Shown: piece by piece, positions 9,666-20,737 of the stretch
Position numbering within the stretch: the stretch's first letter is position 1
How the letters are laid out: each line of letters opens with the position of its first letter
Assembly (NCBI RefSeq): GCF_905220565.1
Contig: NC_059399.1
Span: 10,075,501-10,139,500 of the forward strand
Direction: 5' to 3'
Source: Melitaea cinxia
Taxonomy: Eukaryota; Arthropoda; Insecta; Lepidoptera; Nymphalidae
Length of the DNA: 64,000 nucleotides
The notes under the pieces: model-generated
What the model was told of the DNA's origin: nothing
Databases searched by the model: none
What the model saw: the letters and a program-made list of their open reading frames with translations, nothing else
Made by a program: the position numbers and the translations under genes

Positions 9666-12600
9666 TCGGAGAACGGGCTCGCGCGTGAGTAGTAGCGCCT
9701 CTCAATCACCTGCCACAAGAACCACTTTACGTATAGCGTCGATACCGTATTACCACATAATGTACTAGCAACCCGCCCCGGCTTCGCACAGACAGTGTGA
9801 AAGCTGTGTCGATCATCGGACGGGAGGCGCGACGCGGCTATGATCGCACAAAGCGAGTCTCGTCATCGGTGAGGATTTACTTCTGTTTAGTATTTAGGTC
9901 GGCAAACAAGCGTACGGCTCACTCGATGGTAAGCGATTACCGTAACTTATAGACGTCTGCAACATCAGAAGTATCGCAAGCTTGTTGCCGACCCCATCCC
10001 CAGTTCCCCCCAGGAGCTCTGGTCACCTTACTCACCAACAGTGTTATTTAGCTGTGATCTTCCGTAAGGTCTAAATACTACACCAGTTGGGCGAAAGGTT
10101 TTATTTACCATAACTCCTAAGGAATTCGTTTAAAATACATGATGTATAATAACGCAACAGTTGACAATCTTAATGCAGTTAATAATGTTACATATTACAT
10201 CAAAACTACATGTTTCCGACTTACTTTACTGGAGCTCTGTGTATGGTGACCAGACTACAGTAACCACTTACCATCAGGTGAGCCCTTAAGCTAGGTTGCT
10301 GATCTTGTAGTAAAAAAAAAAATCTTTATGAGCCAAGGTATATGCATACTTCTGTAAGAAAATCTCTGTAAGAAAATCCATCCGTAAATAAATTTAAGAT
10401 TTACACTATTACTCTGTATTATTTAAAACGATAAAAACGGATGAATTTAAAGGTGTCCTTTTATTCTACCAACTTCAAAAAAAGAGGAGGGTCTCAATTC
10501 GACTGTGTTTTTTTATGTGTTATTTCTACCTTTTTCTGGGTGTACCGATTTTGATAATTCTTTGTTTAGTCGCTAAAAATCTCACTGTTCAAATTACATT
10601 CTTGCCTAGTGGGCCAAACCAATACGAAAATATTAAAATAATTCTCACTTTATCGAAAAATCGCGTCAATTTCACAGAGTTGCTTGTACCGGGAGCGAGA
10701 GATCTGAAAATATATTAAATAATTCAATTATTTTTTTGTTTACCTATTTGACGATATTTTTATTAAAATAATATACATTTTTCACCTCGCTTGGTAGCAA
10801 TTCACGAATATCTCGTCGGCGCCGCATTGTTCTGCTATACTGCTCGCTAATCGCCTGTATTGGTTTTTCCTTTGCTTTTCTTCGGCTAAGTCATACTTTG
10901 TGCCTATAACGAGAATTGGAATCTGAAATAAGATTGAAATAATAATTTTACTATTGTTATATCTGTAACTAAATGACATGATTATAATGTTGTTAGTTAG
11001 TTTTTGTTTTATACATGGAACCTCAATTTTAATTCTAAAAGTAAAAGTTACCCAAGCACCGTACCCTAGACCCAAAAGAACCATGGCCCAGGGTGGCGCA
11101 AGTTGAGAATACGAATCTACTAGAGATAATCAATTTTTTCAAGAATCGATTTTTTTTTTTGTTATAGTCAATTTTTATTGATAAAGTCAAATAAAAGATA
11201 ATAATGGAGCCAAAAATTTAACATACTACATTACAAAGAAAATAATCCATTTTTTACTTGTCGATTTTTTCCAAAATTTCATGTCTCATACACTCTTTCC
11301 CTATTTTACCTTATTTATAATCAATACAAATCAATTGTCTCTACCCTTTAGTTAGCAATCAATTGTCTCTACACTATTAGTACCTCATAAGTAGACTCAT
11401 TACAATTGATGTTTAAAAAATTGTCTTAAAAAATATTAGAATTTTTTTTTTATTTCTAGGGTGAGGGTTCATTTTATAATAAAGCTGATTTGAACATAAA
11501 AACAACATATTTTTTAATTTCATCAAATGAATTATTACTTGAGTAGAACCCAGGAACTGCTCAGGATCTACATCAATATGTTGGTAGTTTGAATTGGTAC
11601 TATCTTGATTTAGGATTTCAGTCAACCATTTCTGTAGATTTACTTGACTTTTCCTGTTTGTCAAGTCATGTACCAGTATAATACCTAAAAATTACATAGC
11701 GTATTAAAAATATAGGCAAAACTGTATATAGAGATAGTTACATTATAATACATAATCAATACATAATTATTTATAATAAAATAAAACTATTTTTTGTATT
11801 ATTAAATATTGTTACATTTTTTTGCGACTGTTTGAAAATAAGTTTAGCAAAATTAAAATTTACTTATTGAAATAGGCTACAAAGGCACTTTTGAATCGTC
11901 ATTTTACAAATTAAAATTTGATAAATTAATTATCATTAAAGTGTTTAATTATAGTTAAATTTTGAGACCGAGTTGTTGCAAGCCGAGAATGATACTCCGC
12001 ACTTACTCTTTAATAAAAAAAGTCTTTTGTTAAAAAATTATTAATATCTTGCATGAAGTACGGCGCCACTGAGTTCACACATCTTTATCATTAACTAGCT
12101 TACCGGGCGAACTTCGTATCGCCTAACACAAACTATCGTATGGTATTAAAGTTCAAATTGACTTTTAAGTATTATCACAAATCTTTTGTATGGGAGTATA
12201 GAAAAGTGTTGTTTTTAGACTTTTTCAGGAAATTTAAAAATTTTTTTTTAAATTTTTCTCTCCGTAAGAAATAGCGAAATTCTTAAAAAAGAATTAGCGA
12301 AATCGGTCCAACCGTTCTCGAGTTTTGCGCTTAGCAACACATTCAGCGACTCATTTTTATATTATAGAAGATATAATCTTGAATGAAATAATATACTTTA
12401 ACTATTAAATTATTTTTAATATAAACTTTAAATTTATTATCTGGCACTTGTAAAATCATTTGAGGGGTTGTTGTTATAAATACACATATAACAATAAGAA
12501 TACGCGAATACCACCACCTAGACAAGAGACGTTTTCTTTGCGCAGTGTTATAATTTTGCCATTCCTTCTTGTTCGGATATTAAAATTATTACTAGTTATG

Positions 12601-15600
12601 TCATAATAATCAATATTCTTGTGAATATAAATAATTCTTATAAATTTATTGAGACGTAATTTTAGTATAAATATATTTTTAAAAACATTCTGCAGGGAGA
12701 GTCGATCCAAGATATTAAAATGCAAATAGCGTTTATTTTTAAAATAAATACAGTCTCAAATCTCAATCTGTACCATTACCTCAAAGTAGCAGACCGTAAG
12801 ACATTGCCTATACTATGGAATAGCTAACATATATTAATCGAGCAGTAGCAATCTCAGTCAATTAAGTAACAAACTTTCTTAATTGTGAATGCTGAGGAGC
12901 TATCTTTCAGTCAAGGTTAATGTAATGATGAAATGGGAATTAATAATAATAATAATAAAGACGTTTATTCACCAAGCATAAAATAATAGAAAAAAACAAA
13001 AGATTTCTTAAATTTTAGAAAAAATGCTGGTGAAAATGTCGTAGACTCAGCTTATAGCTGCTTTTCAGTCCGCACCTTTACAAATGCTGCCAGCACAGGA
13101 CGTTAGATTTACATTTTAAAAATATATATAGTAACATATATAGCATTAACAAAGTATTTGAAAAAAGTATTAAAAAAAAAGTATTAAAGTATGTTGCCGA
13201 AGGTACAAGTAGACAAATTGGTAAGCCACGTGTGACACACTATACGCTTTTAATAAAGTCATAGTTACTACAAATCCGGCTTAGTGAGCGTTTCGTACCA
13301 ACTGTCTGATGAAATGCTATAGTCGCCTATATCAATATATTGATAGCTTCACTTTTTGCCAATTTGATTCCGATTTTTGCTGCTCAAGAAGCCATTTCTT
13401 GGTAAGATTACAAAATTTCGAGCGAGTTGCAGCAAATCTAATGGGAAGTGGGATGTTGTTCCAACATTTGGAAGCTGCAAAGCGAAAACTACCTCTAAAC
13501 GCTACTAAGCACGGACGAGGTACAAAAAGGCGATACGCGATGACCGATAATTATCTGTGTCAGATGCGTTTAGCCACCTGTTTCTGTGCCAAGTATGATG
13601 GTCTATTATGCTTTCTCAGATCAAAATACGATAGCATTCAATTTAAGAGCACGTCTATTTAGTACATTAAAACTATTTAGGAAAGGGGTAATATTAGATC
13701 CACGAGGAAAATTATGGCAAAAACGCATACAGGAATTTTGTACTTTTTGGATCTTCGCCTTGTTTTAAAAGACATGTCCCAAAAACTACATCACATTAAT
13801 CCAAGTGGGACAGTATTAGTGCGTTCACAAGTTTTTTTTCTAACAACAGCATTCAATAATGGTCTTAACTTATAAATCATTTTAAGCGAAGCGTATTGGC
13901 TATTTTTTTATGAACAGTTTCTCTAAATCTTAAAGAACCTTCAAATTCAACACCAAGATTTTTTACCACTTGAACTTCTGGAATAGTACAGTTATCTACT
14001 ATGATACTTGGGCTAATCCGATGGATCATATCAATTTGTCTTTTTGTACTAAACACTGTGAATGAATATTTTTGTGCATTCAAAATAAGGTCAGGTTTAT
14101 GAGACCATGATGGATGCCAGATCTTCATTTAAGTCATTTAGGTTTTTGCTCAAGTCTACATTAAAACCTAAATTTAATTTCATTGAGATCTGCGTATCAT
14201 CTGCATACATATGTATGAAAGAATATTTAATGCAATTAACCAAGTCTGATGTATAAACAGAATATAGAAGCGGACCCAAAATAGATCGCTGCACTACACC
14301 TGTATTCACTGGGATCGGGTTCGACCTAACCAACTTACCACAATCCCTCTTACACCTCCCCAACAAACAGCTTTTAAACCATACACTCAGATTCGTCACA
14401 ACCATACATTTTTAATTTATTAATTAAGATTTCATGATTGAGACAGTCAAAGGCGCGACTATAATCAAGCAGAACTAATATAATTGCATTATTTTCATTT
14501 GAAGGTGCTAAAAGTTCATCAACAATATGCAAAAGCGCAGTTGTAGTGCTATGCATTTTACGGAAACCTGTATGGTATAATTTGATTTTCTTCAAAATAA
14601 TTAGATATTTGTGCGTGAACTATTTTTTCTAATATCTTTGATAAAACTGGTAGTAGTCCTGCGTCTCAAGTCTTTTATTGTTTCAATATTGGATTTTTTG
14701 GGCAATGGTTTTACTAAGGCTATTTTCCATTTACGTGGATATTAACCTCTGCGTAAAGAAGAATTCATAATATGTGTTATAGCACGTAGTGAGTATGGCA
14801 ATGTAAGTTTTATCATTTTTGTGCTAATGCCATCCACCCCTGACGCATTCGAACTTATTGAATTAACAATTTTTATAACTTTATCCGGAGAAACTTCTGA
14901 AAATTTAAATGCCACGCCAGTTTTTATTTTATCCTCTTTAAGCAATGTTTCAGTACAATCGCATTGACCATGTTTAGGTGACGGTAAAGATTCAACAAAA
15001 TTTTTGTTTATTTTATCTGGATCGCAAAGGTGTATCGGGAGCTAATTATGTGTTGATGAGCCAAGTATTTTACGTAACTCATTGCACATTTTTCGAGAAT
15101 TATGATTATTTCGATTTATTTTATGATTAAAATAGTATTATTTTTTTAACTTCGTGATGTCGATGTACCTAAGTTTCTATATATTTTATATGTATACCAA
15201 TCACGTTCACTATTTGACTATTTTGCTTCCTTGCTCGAATTTGTGATCCAAGGTGTTGGGGAATTAGGAAATCCTTTCGTTTTTAAAGGTGCAAAATGAT
15301 TAAACAGACCAACATCAAAAAAGCAAAGCCATCCACCATATCATCATTACATCATCATCATTACAGCCTATCACAGTCCACTGCTGGACATAGGCCTCCA
15401 CAAGTTTACCCCAAAAATGGCGTGAACTCATGTGTTTTGCCCATAGTCACCACGCTGGGCAGGCGGGTTGGTGACCGCAGGGCTGGCTTTGTCGCACCGA
15501 AGACGCTGCTGCCCGTCTTCGGCCTGTGTATTTCAAAGCCAGTAGGTGGATGGTTATCGAATCGAACTGTGTTATCCCTTAGTCGCCTCTTACGACACCC

Positions 15601-16821
15601 ACGGGAAGAGAGGGGGTGGCTATATTGTTTAGTACCGTAGCCACACAGTACAGTATACCATATCGTCAATTTTATTTATTTGGAGCACCCATTCCCAAGG
15701 TGTTATTGAAGAAGCGAATTCATAAGTATCCAGATCGAACCGACCAAATGGCCTGTAAGTAACAGTTCTTGTAATATTCTTACAAACATCAATTGGAAAC
15801 GTGGCCTGAACAAAGGCATGATCACTAAGGTCATCGTTATGTTTTATTATAGTATCGCTTGGAGTCATCTCAGAGCTACAGCATATGACATCCTATAGGG
15901 AACGACTATCAGGCGTAATACGTGTAGCGTCACACACTATTTGGTGTTAGAGATTTGGTGTCTATGTCACTTTTTTCAATTTTTATTTTTAAATGTTTAG
16001 CCAATTCAATCACCGTGTTGGAGACGCCTTTTTTAGGACATTGAGGAACACCAGAGATCACGATATTGTTTAGTCGGTCTCGCTGGTCTTGCAAATTTAT
16101 TTGGAATTCTAAATCTTGGTTATCTGAGCTAGCTTGGTTTCAATCGAATCTAAGCATTCCGTCGTATCTTCTCATTCTTTTACTTTATTTTGAAGCTCGG
16201 CCAGATCAGTCTTCATGGTAGTAACACTCAACTGCAACAGTCTCAATACCTCACTGTGTTCATTCAGTGGATCAATTACCTCGGCTCGGAATGCCGTTAA
16301 TTCCGATAATAGAACTTCATTCGAATCCGTATTAGTTGGACTTTGACTTGCACTTACACTCGCAACTTTTTTTCCTTTTTTTGATGTCGATAAGCAAGGT
16401 GAACACTTCCAAGTAGCTCTTAAACTTGAAGACTCATTTGAGAAATTAACGCATTCGGAATGAAATATTTCTAAACAATTAGTGCGTTTAATTCGCTTTT
16501 GAGTGGCGGCGGCTATATTTGTCTTACATGATTCGCAAATAAGAACCATGATTGAAAATATTTATTTAAAAAATAAACGTAGTGAAATTACGATACAGTT
16601 GATTCACACTTATAATAGTTATATGAATGTACAGTAGAAGATAAACAAAACCAAGTTGCAATGATACACACAACAATTTAACTCAAGAAGATTCATTGTA
16701 TTGTTTACTATTAACGAAAAAAACCACTTCTCTATACCCACAACGTTTAATTGTCTGTAAAACTATACATCTATACACTTTTTAACCGACTTCCAAAAAA
16801 AGAGGAGGTTCTCAATTCGAC

Positions 16822-16860
<39 letters not shown>

Positions 16861-19800
16861 ATGTTACATCAGAACTTTTGACCGGGTAGACCGATTTCGA
16901 CAAATTTTGTTTTAATCGAAAGGTGGTGTGTGCCAATTGGTCCCATTTAAATTTATTTGAGATCTAACAACTACTTTTCGAGTTATATCTAATAATGCGT
17001 TTTTACTTGACGCTTTTTTTCGTCGACCTACGTTGTATTATAGCGCAAACTTTCTACTGGATGTACCGATTTTGATAATTCTTTTTTTGTTGGAAAGGAG
17101 ATATCCCTAGTTTGGTACCATGATAAGGAAACCAGGATCTGATGATGGAATCCTAGAGAAATCGAGGGAAATTCTCGAAAATCCGCAATAACTTTTTACT
17201 GGGTGTACCGCTTTTGTTAATTTTTAATTTAATCGAAAGCTGATGTTTATCATGTGGTCACATATAATATTTTATCGAGATCTGATAACTACTTTTTGAG
17301 TAATCTTTGATAACGCGTAGTTGCTTGACTATTTTTTCGTCGATCTACGTTGTATTACTTGTCGATGTAATTGAAGTCGGTTTTTTTCGTTTGCGAGCAA
17401 ACACAATTATGCACGAATGTATCTTTAAAAAAGTCACTTTTTTATTATTTTAATTACAGAGCTAGTGGCAAAAAGTTTTCTACCCTGTGGTGGCAGCACC
17501 AGTAGGTTACCATCACCAGTAGGTAATTTCACTGAAGTTGCCAATCCAAACTTATCCCTGAGAAAACTAGTGTTATTAACAAAATTTATTTAATAATAAT
17601 TATATAAGTAAAATTTTAATCTAAAAATAAAATTTAAATATTCTAAATCTAATAAAAATATAAATCTTATGCCGAGTTTCACGAAAAGAAATTAAAATTT
17701 AAGTAGTGATTAAACTAATTTAATCGCAAGAATTGTATGAAATTCTTGTGATTAAATTAGTTTAATCTCTACTTAAATTTTAATTTTGTTTCGTGCAACT
17801 CGGCGTTAGTCAATCTATAAAATGCACTTAATCAGAAACTGAATTGTATATATTAGGTATTACCAACTGACCGTGTGTGGGTTGATAAAAAACATTTCTT
17901 GTATTTCTGTGGTTATTTGAACCACCCACATCCCACAGTTCAACAAAAAACGTATTTTGGGCCTGGGTCCCCTCTTTGTATCTGTGCAATTTGACCTCCA
18001 CTGAGCATCCGACGGTCCATCCCGGTGAAAGTATTGGTTTATTATGAGCAATTAAATAAGTTAAAGATGTTTTGCCGACACCTTAAAATAATTTGTTTAG
18101 TTGTTAATGCTAATTAAATATTACAAATTCATAAGTAATAGAAAATTTGTCAATTTAATTAAATTGACTAATTTTCTAGCAACAGAAAAATAAAAATAAA
18201 ATATTAAAATTTACTAGGTAGGTACTGATAAATAGAAATAAAGTACCTAATTAGTGACTGACGATTGAAAAGTGACTGACTGAATAATTAATGAATTGAC
18301 GACGTGTTGGCGCAGCGGTCACAGCATTGTATGGTGCATTAGCGGTCACAGGTTTGATCCCCGCACATAACAAACATTTTTTATATTGGACATATAGATC
18401 TTTGTCCTGGTTTAGGCATTTGCTCTGTGTATTGTGTGTGTTCCCGAACCCCCAACACAGGAGAAAATCCTACTGGGAGTCGTTAAATGTAAAGCGGTGG
18501 GAAGCCTTTGACTAAGTCGAACATAATTAACAATTATAATCAACTAAGTAAACAATTATCTAAATTAACAATTTATCAATAATTATTAATATAAAAATTC
18601 ATAAATAGAATATTATATTAATTACATAATAATTTCATAAAATAGACCATACAGTCGACCCTCGTTAATTCGAAACTCTGAGGACTCGAAAAATATTACG
18701 AATTATCAAGTGTTCGAAATTTTTGAGACAAAATAAATAAAACTTCGAATTATTAAGTGTTGATCAATTATTATCTACAAATTTATTAACTGCTGTTCTT
18801 TAACAATGGCAAAAGTCACCTTTCTTCTCACTTCCCTCTACTTTATCGATTAAATTCTTCTTTTCAGCAATCGTCAAACATTTAAGGCAGCATTCGGATC
18901 TGGGCAGCCGCGACCTGGCAGTGGCGACCAGCTGCCGCGACCCATTGTCGCTGCTGTGCAGCGCTGCTAGAAGCTTACGGATAGCAGCGTCCGTGACCCG
19001 GGCAGCGACTGCCGCGTGCATTAGTCAAACAGCACTCAGTGTGAACGCTTGTGCATTCCAGTCGTGTATAAAATATTCACTATGTCTGACTATTTAAATA
19101 TACGAAAGCGAGAACTCGTGAAGAGACTGATAGAAGACGAAGAAGAGGATGATGAAATAATGTTAATCTTGCTATCATCAAAGAGGAATAACATCGATTC
19201 ATTATATACGTCTAGAATTGATGAAGGCACCTATCAAATCCTGATAAAACGGCACTTAAATGTAAAGAAAAAGAAATTCTATGCGAACGGGCAGCGCGAC
19301 CCAACTGCCACCGGAGCGGCTCGGCGGCGCTGCCAAGGCCGCGCGTAGGCCACGCCCCCCGGCCGCGCTGCTCGGTCGCTTGCGTTGGTTATTATTGCAT
19401 ACAATTCCCTACGAAGCGGTGGGTCGCGACCGCGGTCGCGGCTGCAGGGCCGCGGCTGCCGGGTCGCGACTGCCCAGATCCGAATCATACCTTTATACTT
19501 ATTAGGACTCATAACTAACACAAACTTTTAATCTGTATACAACAAAAAGTAGCAGTAACTGAAACATAACTAAACAAACCACTTCGTGGGGAAGTGGGTG
19601 TCACACTAATCATTATAAAAAAAGACTCGTGTACGATGATACATGTATTTATAAGTTTGAACTTGTCTCAAAATGTACCTACTTACAAGCTTTCTGTTTT
19701 TTTCTTTTTGCAACTTTGAATTGTCGAGTATTTGATGCCAATGAGTTCGAATTAACGCGTCGTTTTGTTACGTGGCAATGGTTTTTTTGTTCGAATTACC

Positions 19801-20201
19801 AAATGTATAAAAATGTATTGATTTATTTCGAAATATCAAGAGATTTTGTCGGGATCTCGTGACGACTTCGAATTATAGAGAGGTTTGAATTATCACAGAT
19901 TTGAATAAACGAGAGTCGACTGTATTTTTTATAACTCGGTAAAAAGTATTGTTAGAGTCATAACAATAAAAGTTCCCGCCGAACTGGTATATTAAGATGA
20001 TAATGTTGTCTAACCTGCAACGAACTGTCATGGCACCGAGTGATCGTAACTGTTGGCAAATGTTAGTTTATATGTGACACATAGTGATTATTCCTTAAAT
20101 TATTGATGTAAAAGTAATAAAAGTGCAACTGCTAAACAAAAAGTTTGTAAATTACCGGAGTCACCAAGGACGACGACTTTAACTTTCTCGATCGCAGCCA
20201 T
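9554..20201 (-). CDS. RABL3: RABL3, Rab-like small GTPase, 6 coding exons
   Basis: A Rab-like GTPase of the RABL3 subfamily, cytosolic, implicated in other animals in Ras-pathway and proliferation control. Minus-strand exons 20201-20156, 18081-17872, 11684-11539, 10922-10786, 10703-10649 and 9709-9554 join in frame with GT/AG borders and give 249 aa. Motifs in order: P-loop GDSGVGKTSL (the G codon is split by intron 1), GWTVGCSVEV, WDVGG in place of the Rab WDTAGQ, GIILVHDLTN, the guanine-specificity motif GTKYD, then SLAPGTSNSVKLTRFFDK and VIERRYY. The last two and the GWTVGCSV box are typical of RABL3 and exclude ordinary Rabs. The protein ends YRMD with no prenylation cysteine, as expected for this family. 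Introns 1 and 2 together hold about 8 kb of mobile elements. The terminal exon is embedded in a 162-bp tandem array made from itself. Confidence 0.93.
9890..10110 (-). repeat. Interspersed repeat with GGTAAGCGATTACCG motif, copy 1
   Basis: Contains GGTCGGCAAACAAGCGTACGG, GATGGTAAGCGATTACCG and CCAGGAGCTCTGGTCACC. Related copies at 28570-28855 and 47049-47330 lie on the other strand, and a fragment is at 39075-39230. The 28570 copy ends in a poly(A) run, suggesting a retroposon. It lies in RABL3 intron 5. A shorter relative with CTTACCATCAGGTGAGC follows at about 10225-10320. Confidence 0.65.
10466..10590 (-). repeat. CGACTTC repeat, terminal fragment
   Basis: Matches one end of the CGACTTC family (CAACTTCAAAAAAAGAGGAGG, then TCTCAATTCGACTGT, then GGGTGTACCGATTTTGATAA). 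It ends about 60 bases from RABL3 exon 5, inside intron 5. Confidence 0.6.
11866..11935. repeat. LINE 3'-end fragment
   Basis: Carries AGGCTACAAAGGCACTTTTGA and TCGTCATTTTACAAATTAAA, the same sequence found at 26060-26130 inside another LINE remnant. It resembles a common lepidopteran LINE tail. It lies in RABL3 intron 2. Confidence 0.5.
12095..12365 (+). repeat. Unclassified interspersed repeat (CGAACTTCGT type)
   Basis: Starts ACTAGCTTACCGGGCGAACTTCG and contains AAATCGGTCCAACCGTTCTCG, a layout shared with fragments at 687, 973, 40912, 47872 and 59925. In RABL3 intron 2. Confidence 0.5.
12945..16553 (-). mobile_element. Degenerate jockey/CR1-type LINE in RABL3 intron 2
   Basis: Minus-strand pieces in order: an ORF1-like protein at 16549-16172 with a PHD-like CxxC...HxxC...CxxC zinc finger and a coiled-coil-like tail; the end of an endonuclease-like segment near 15868-15680; RT pieces at 14945-14742 (ASGVDGIS), 14595-14374 (GFRKMHST, LLDYSRAFDCLNHEIL), 14405-14097 (GPLLYSVYTSDL, YADDTQ) and 14128-13877; and a C-terminal segment near 13560-13350 (WNNIPLPIR). 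It ends in AATAAA plus an (ATT)n run at 12945-12960. Stops and frameshifts separate the pieces, so it is dead. A short RTE-derived retroposon is inserted at 15343-15656. Confidence 0.85.
15343..15656 (-). mobile_element. Short RTE-derived retroposon inserted in LINE
   Basis: Plus-strand text begins with ATCATCATCATTACAGCC (the tail read backwards) and ends GTAGCCACACAG. It is flanked by an 8-bp direct repeat ACCATATC at 15335-15342 and 15657-15664, consistent with target-primed insertion into the older LINE. Confidence 0.85.
16782..17405 (-). repeat. CGACTTC repeat, near full length
   Basis: Opens TTTAACCGACTTCCAAAAA, includes a (T)n run at 16826-16856, and closes GTTTGCGAGCAAACACAATTA. Several segments open with ATCTGATAAC or CTACTTTTTGAGTAATC, giving an internally repetitive look. 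The other near-complete copy (55885-56497) is on the opposite strand. No coding capacity is seen and the class is unknown. Confidence 0.7.
17671..17804. mobile_element. 134-bp foldback MITE
   Basis: Near-perfect inverted repeat: arms of about 64 bases beginning GCCGAGTTTCACGAAA and ending TTTCGTGCAACTCGGC, around a GTATGA loop. It lies in RABL3 intron 2, 68 bases past the exon 2 donor in the RABL3 direction. Confidence 0.8.
18300..18490 (+). mobile_element. tRNA-derived SINE, type 1
   Basis: Head GTGTTGGCGCAGCGGTCACA (A-box-like) then GGTTTGATCCCC (B box), body with ATTTGCTCTGTGTATTGTGTG and AGGAGAAAATCCTACTGGG. Same family at 43853-44045 (+), with heads related to 42285-42565 (-) and 60562-60895 (-). 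In RABL3 intron 1... exon 2 side. Confidence 0.75.
18652..19922 (-). mobile_element. pogo/Tigger-like DNA transposon remnant
   Basis: Ends CAGTCGACCCTCGTTAATTC and, inverted, GAATAAACGAGAGTCGACTG; a TA dinucleotide flanks each end (18650-18651, 19923-19924), as for the Tc1/mariner superfamily. On the minus strand 18885-18805 encodes CLTIAEKKNLIDKVEGSEKK, which looks like the CENP-B/pogo helix-turn-helix start. The rest of the transposase is absent, and a PIF/Harbinger-like element sits at 18885-19492. It lies in RABL3 intron 1. Confidence 0.8.
18885..19492 (+). mobile_element. PIF/Harbinger-like element nested in the pogo remnant
   Basis: Terminal inverted repeats AGGCAGCATTCGGATCTGG and CCAGATCCGAATCATACCT, with TTA target duplications at 18882-18884 and 19493-19495. 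Subterminal GC-rich repeats (GGGCAG.CGCGACC) fill both ends. On the plus strand 19082-19261 encodes MSDYLNIRKRELVKRLIEDE, then DSLYTSRIDEGTYQILIKRH, the start of a Harbinger-type transposase; the rest is deleted. Confidence 0.85.
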
Positions 20202-20737
20202 TTGGGTAAATACTATAAAACAACAGTATATCTAATGCGTCTCTTTTGACTCAATTATTTTGATTTGACATCTCTTTTACCGAATAGTATTGCCAACGTT
20301 ATTCAACAACAATAGGCATGAACTTGGGTTGCTATATCTAGTAACATAAAATTTGTCTCAATTTTTTTTATTTATTCTAAGCAATATTTCTTTAAAAGTT
20401 TATTGTTTACTGATAATTCTGTGTATCAATTTAAAAAAAAATTGAGGCTATTTCTTGCTTATCCAATACCATACAATTGTAAATTATTAAAACTTAAACG
20501 GAAGTCAGAGTCCGGTAAAGGGTAACATTAAATATATATCATATTTTTTTGTTCCCTTGAGTTTCTCTCCTGTACCTACTGTACGATCTACTTTACTTGA
20601 AAATTTTGCTAAAATCAATAATAAATAATGCGTCCGCCATTGTGTACTATCAAGTTTTCAGTATTTTGTAAATATCTTTAAATTAAAATGCAACGATTTT
20701 ATATTTTATACATCGAAACATTAACTCTGTTATAACA
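20202..20737. promoter_or_regulatory. Divergent intergenic region, RABL3 and Ror
   Basis: 536 bases separate the RABL3 start codon (minus) from the Ror start codon (plus). The stretch must hold both 5' ends unless remote untranslated exons exist. It is AT-rich with no obvious TATA box and no recognised repeat, and may act as a shared promoter. Confidence 0.45.

Noticed and set aside
8613..9688. Long overlapping reading frames on both strands (305 and 328 codons) across the tandem array
   Set aside because: They are open only because the 162-bp unit is a multiple of 3. The peptides are perfect repeats, and the meaningful frame is the short RABL3 tail with its stop in each unit.
15296..15669. 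Reading frames of 87-114 codons inside a short retroposon
   Set aside because: The same open stretches occur in all copies of the non-coding short RTE-derived family (also 24384, 41768, 52519, 61867) and correspond to the leader of the LINE.
19279..19521. Overlapping 74- and 80-codon frames at 19281-19505 (+) and 19521-19279 (-)
   Set aside because: They lie in the GC-rich subterminal repeats of the PIF/Harbinger-like element; arginine/alanine-rich noise.
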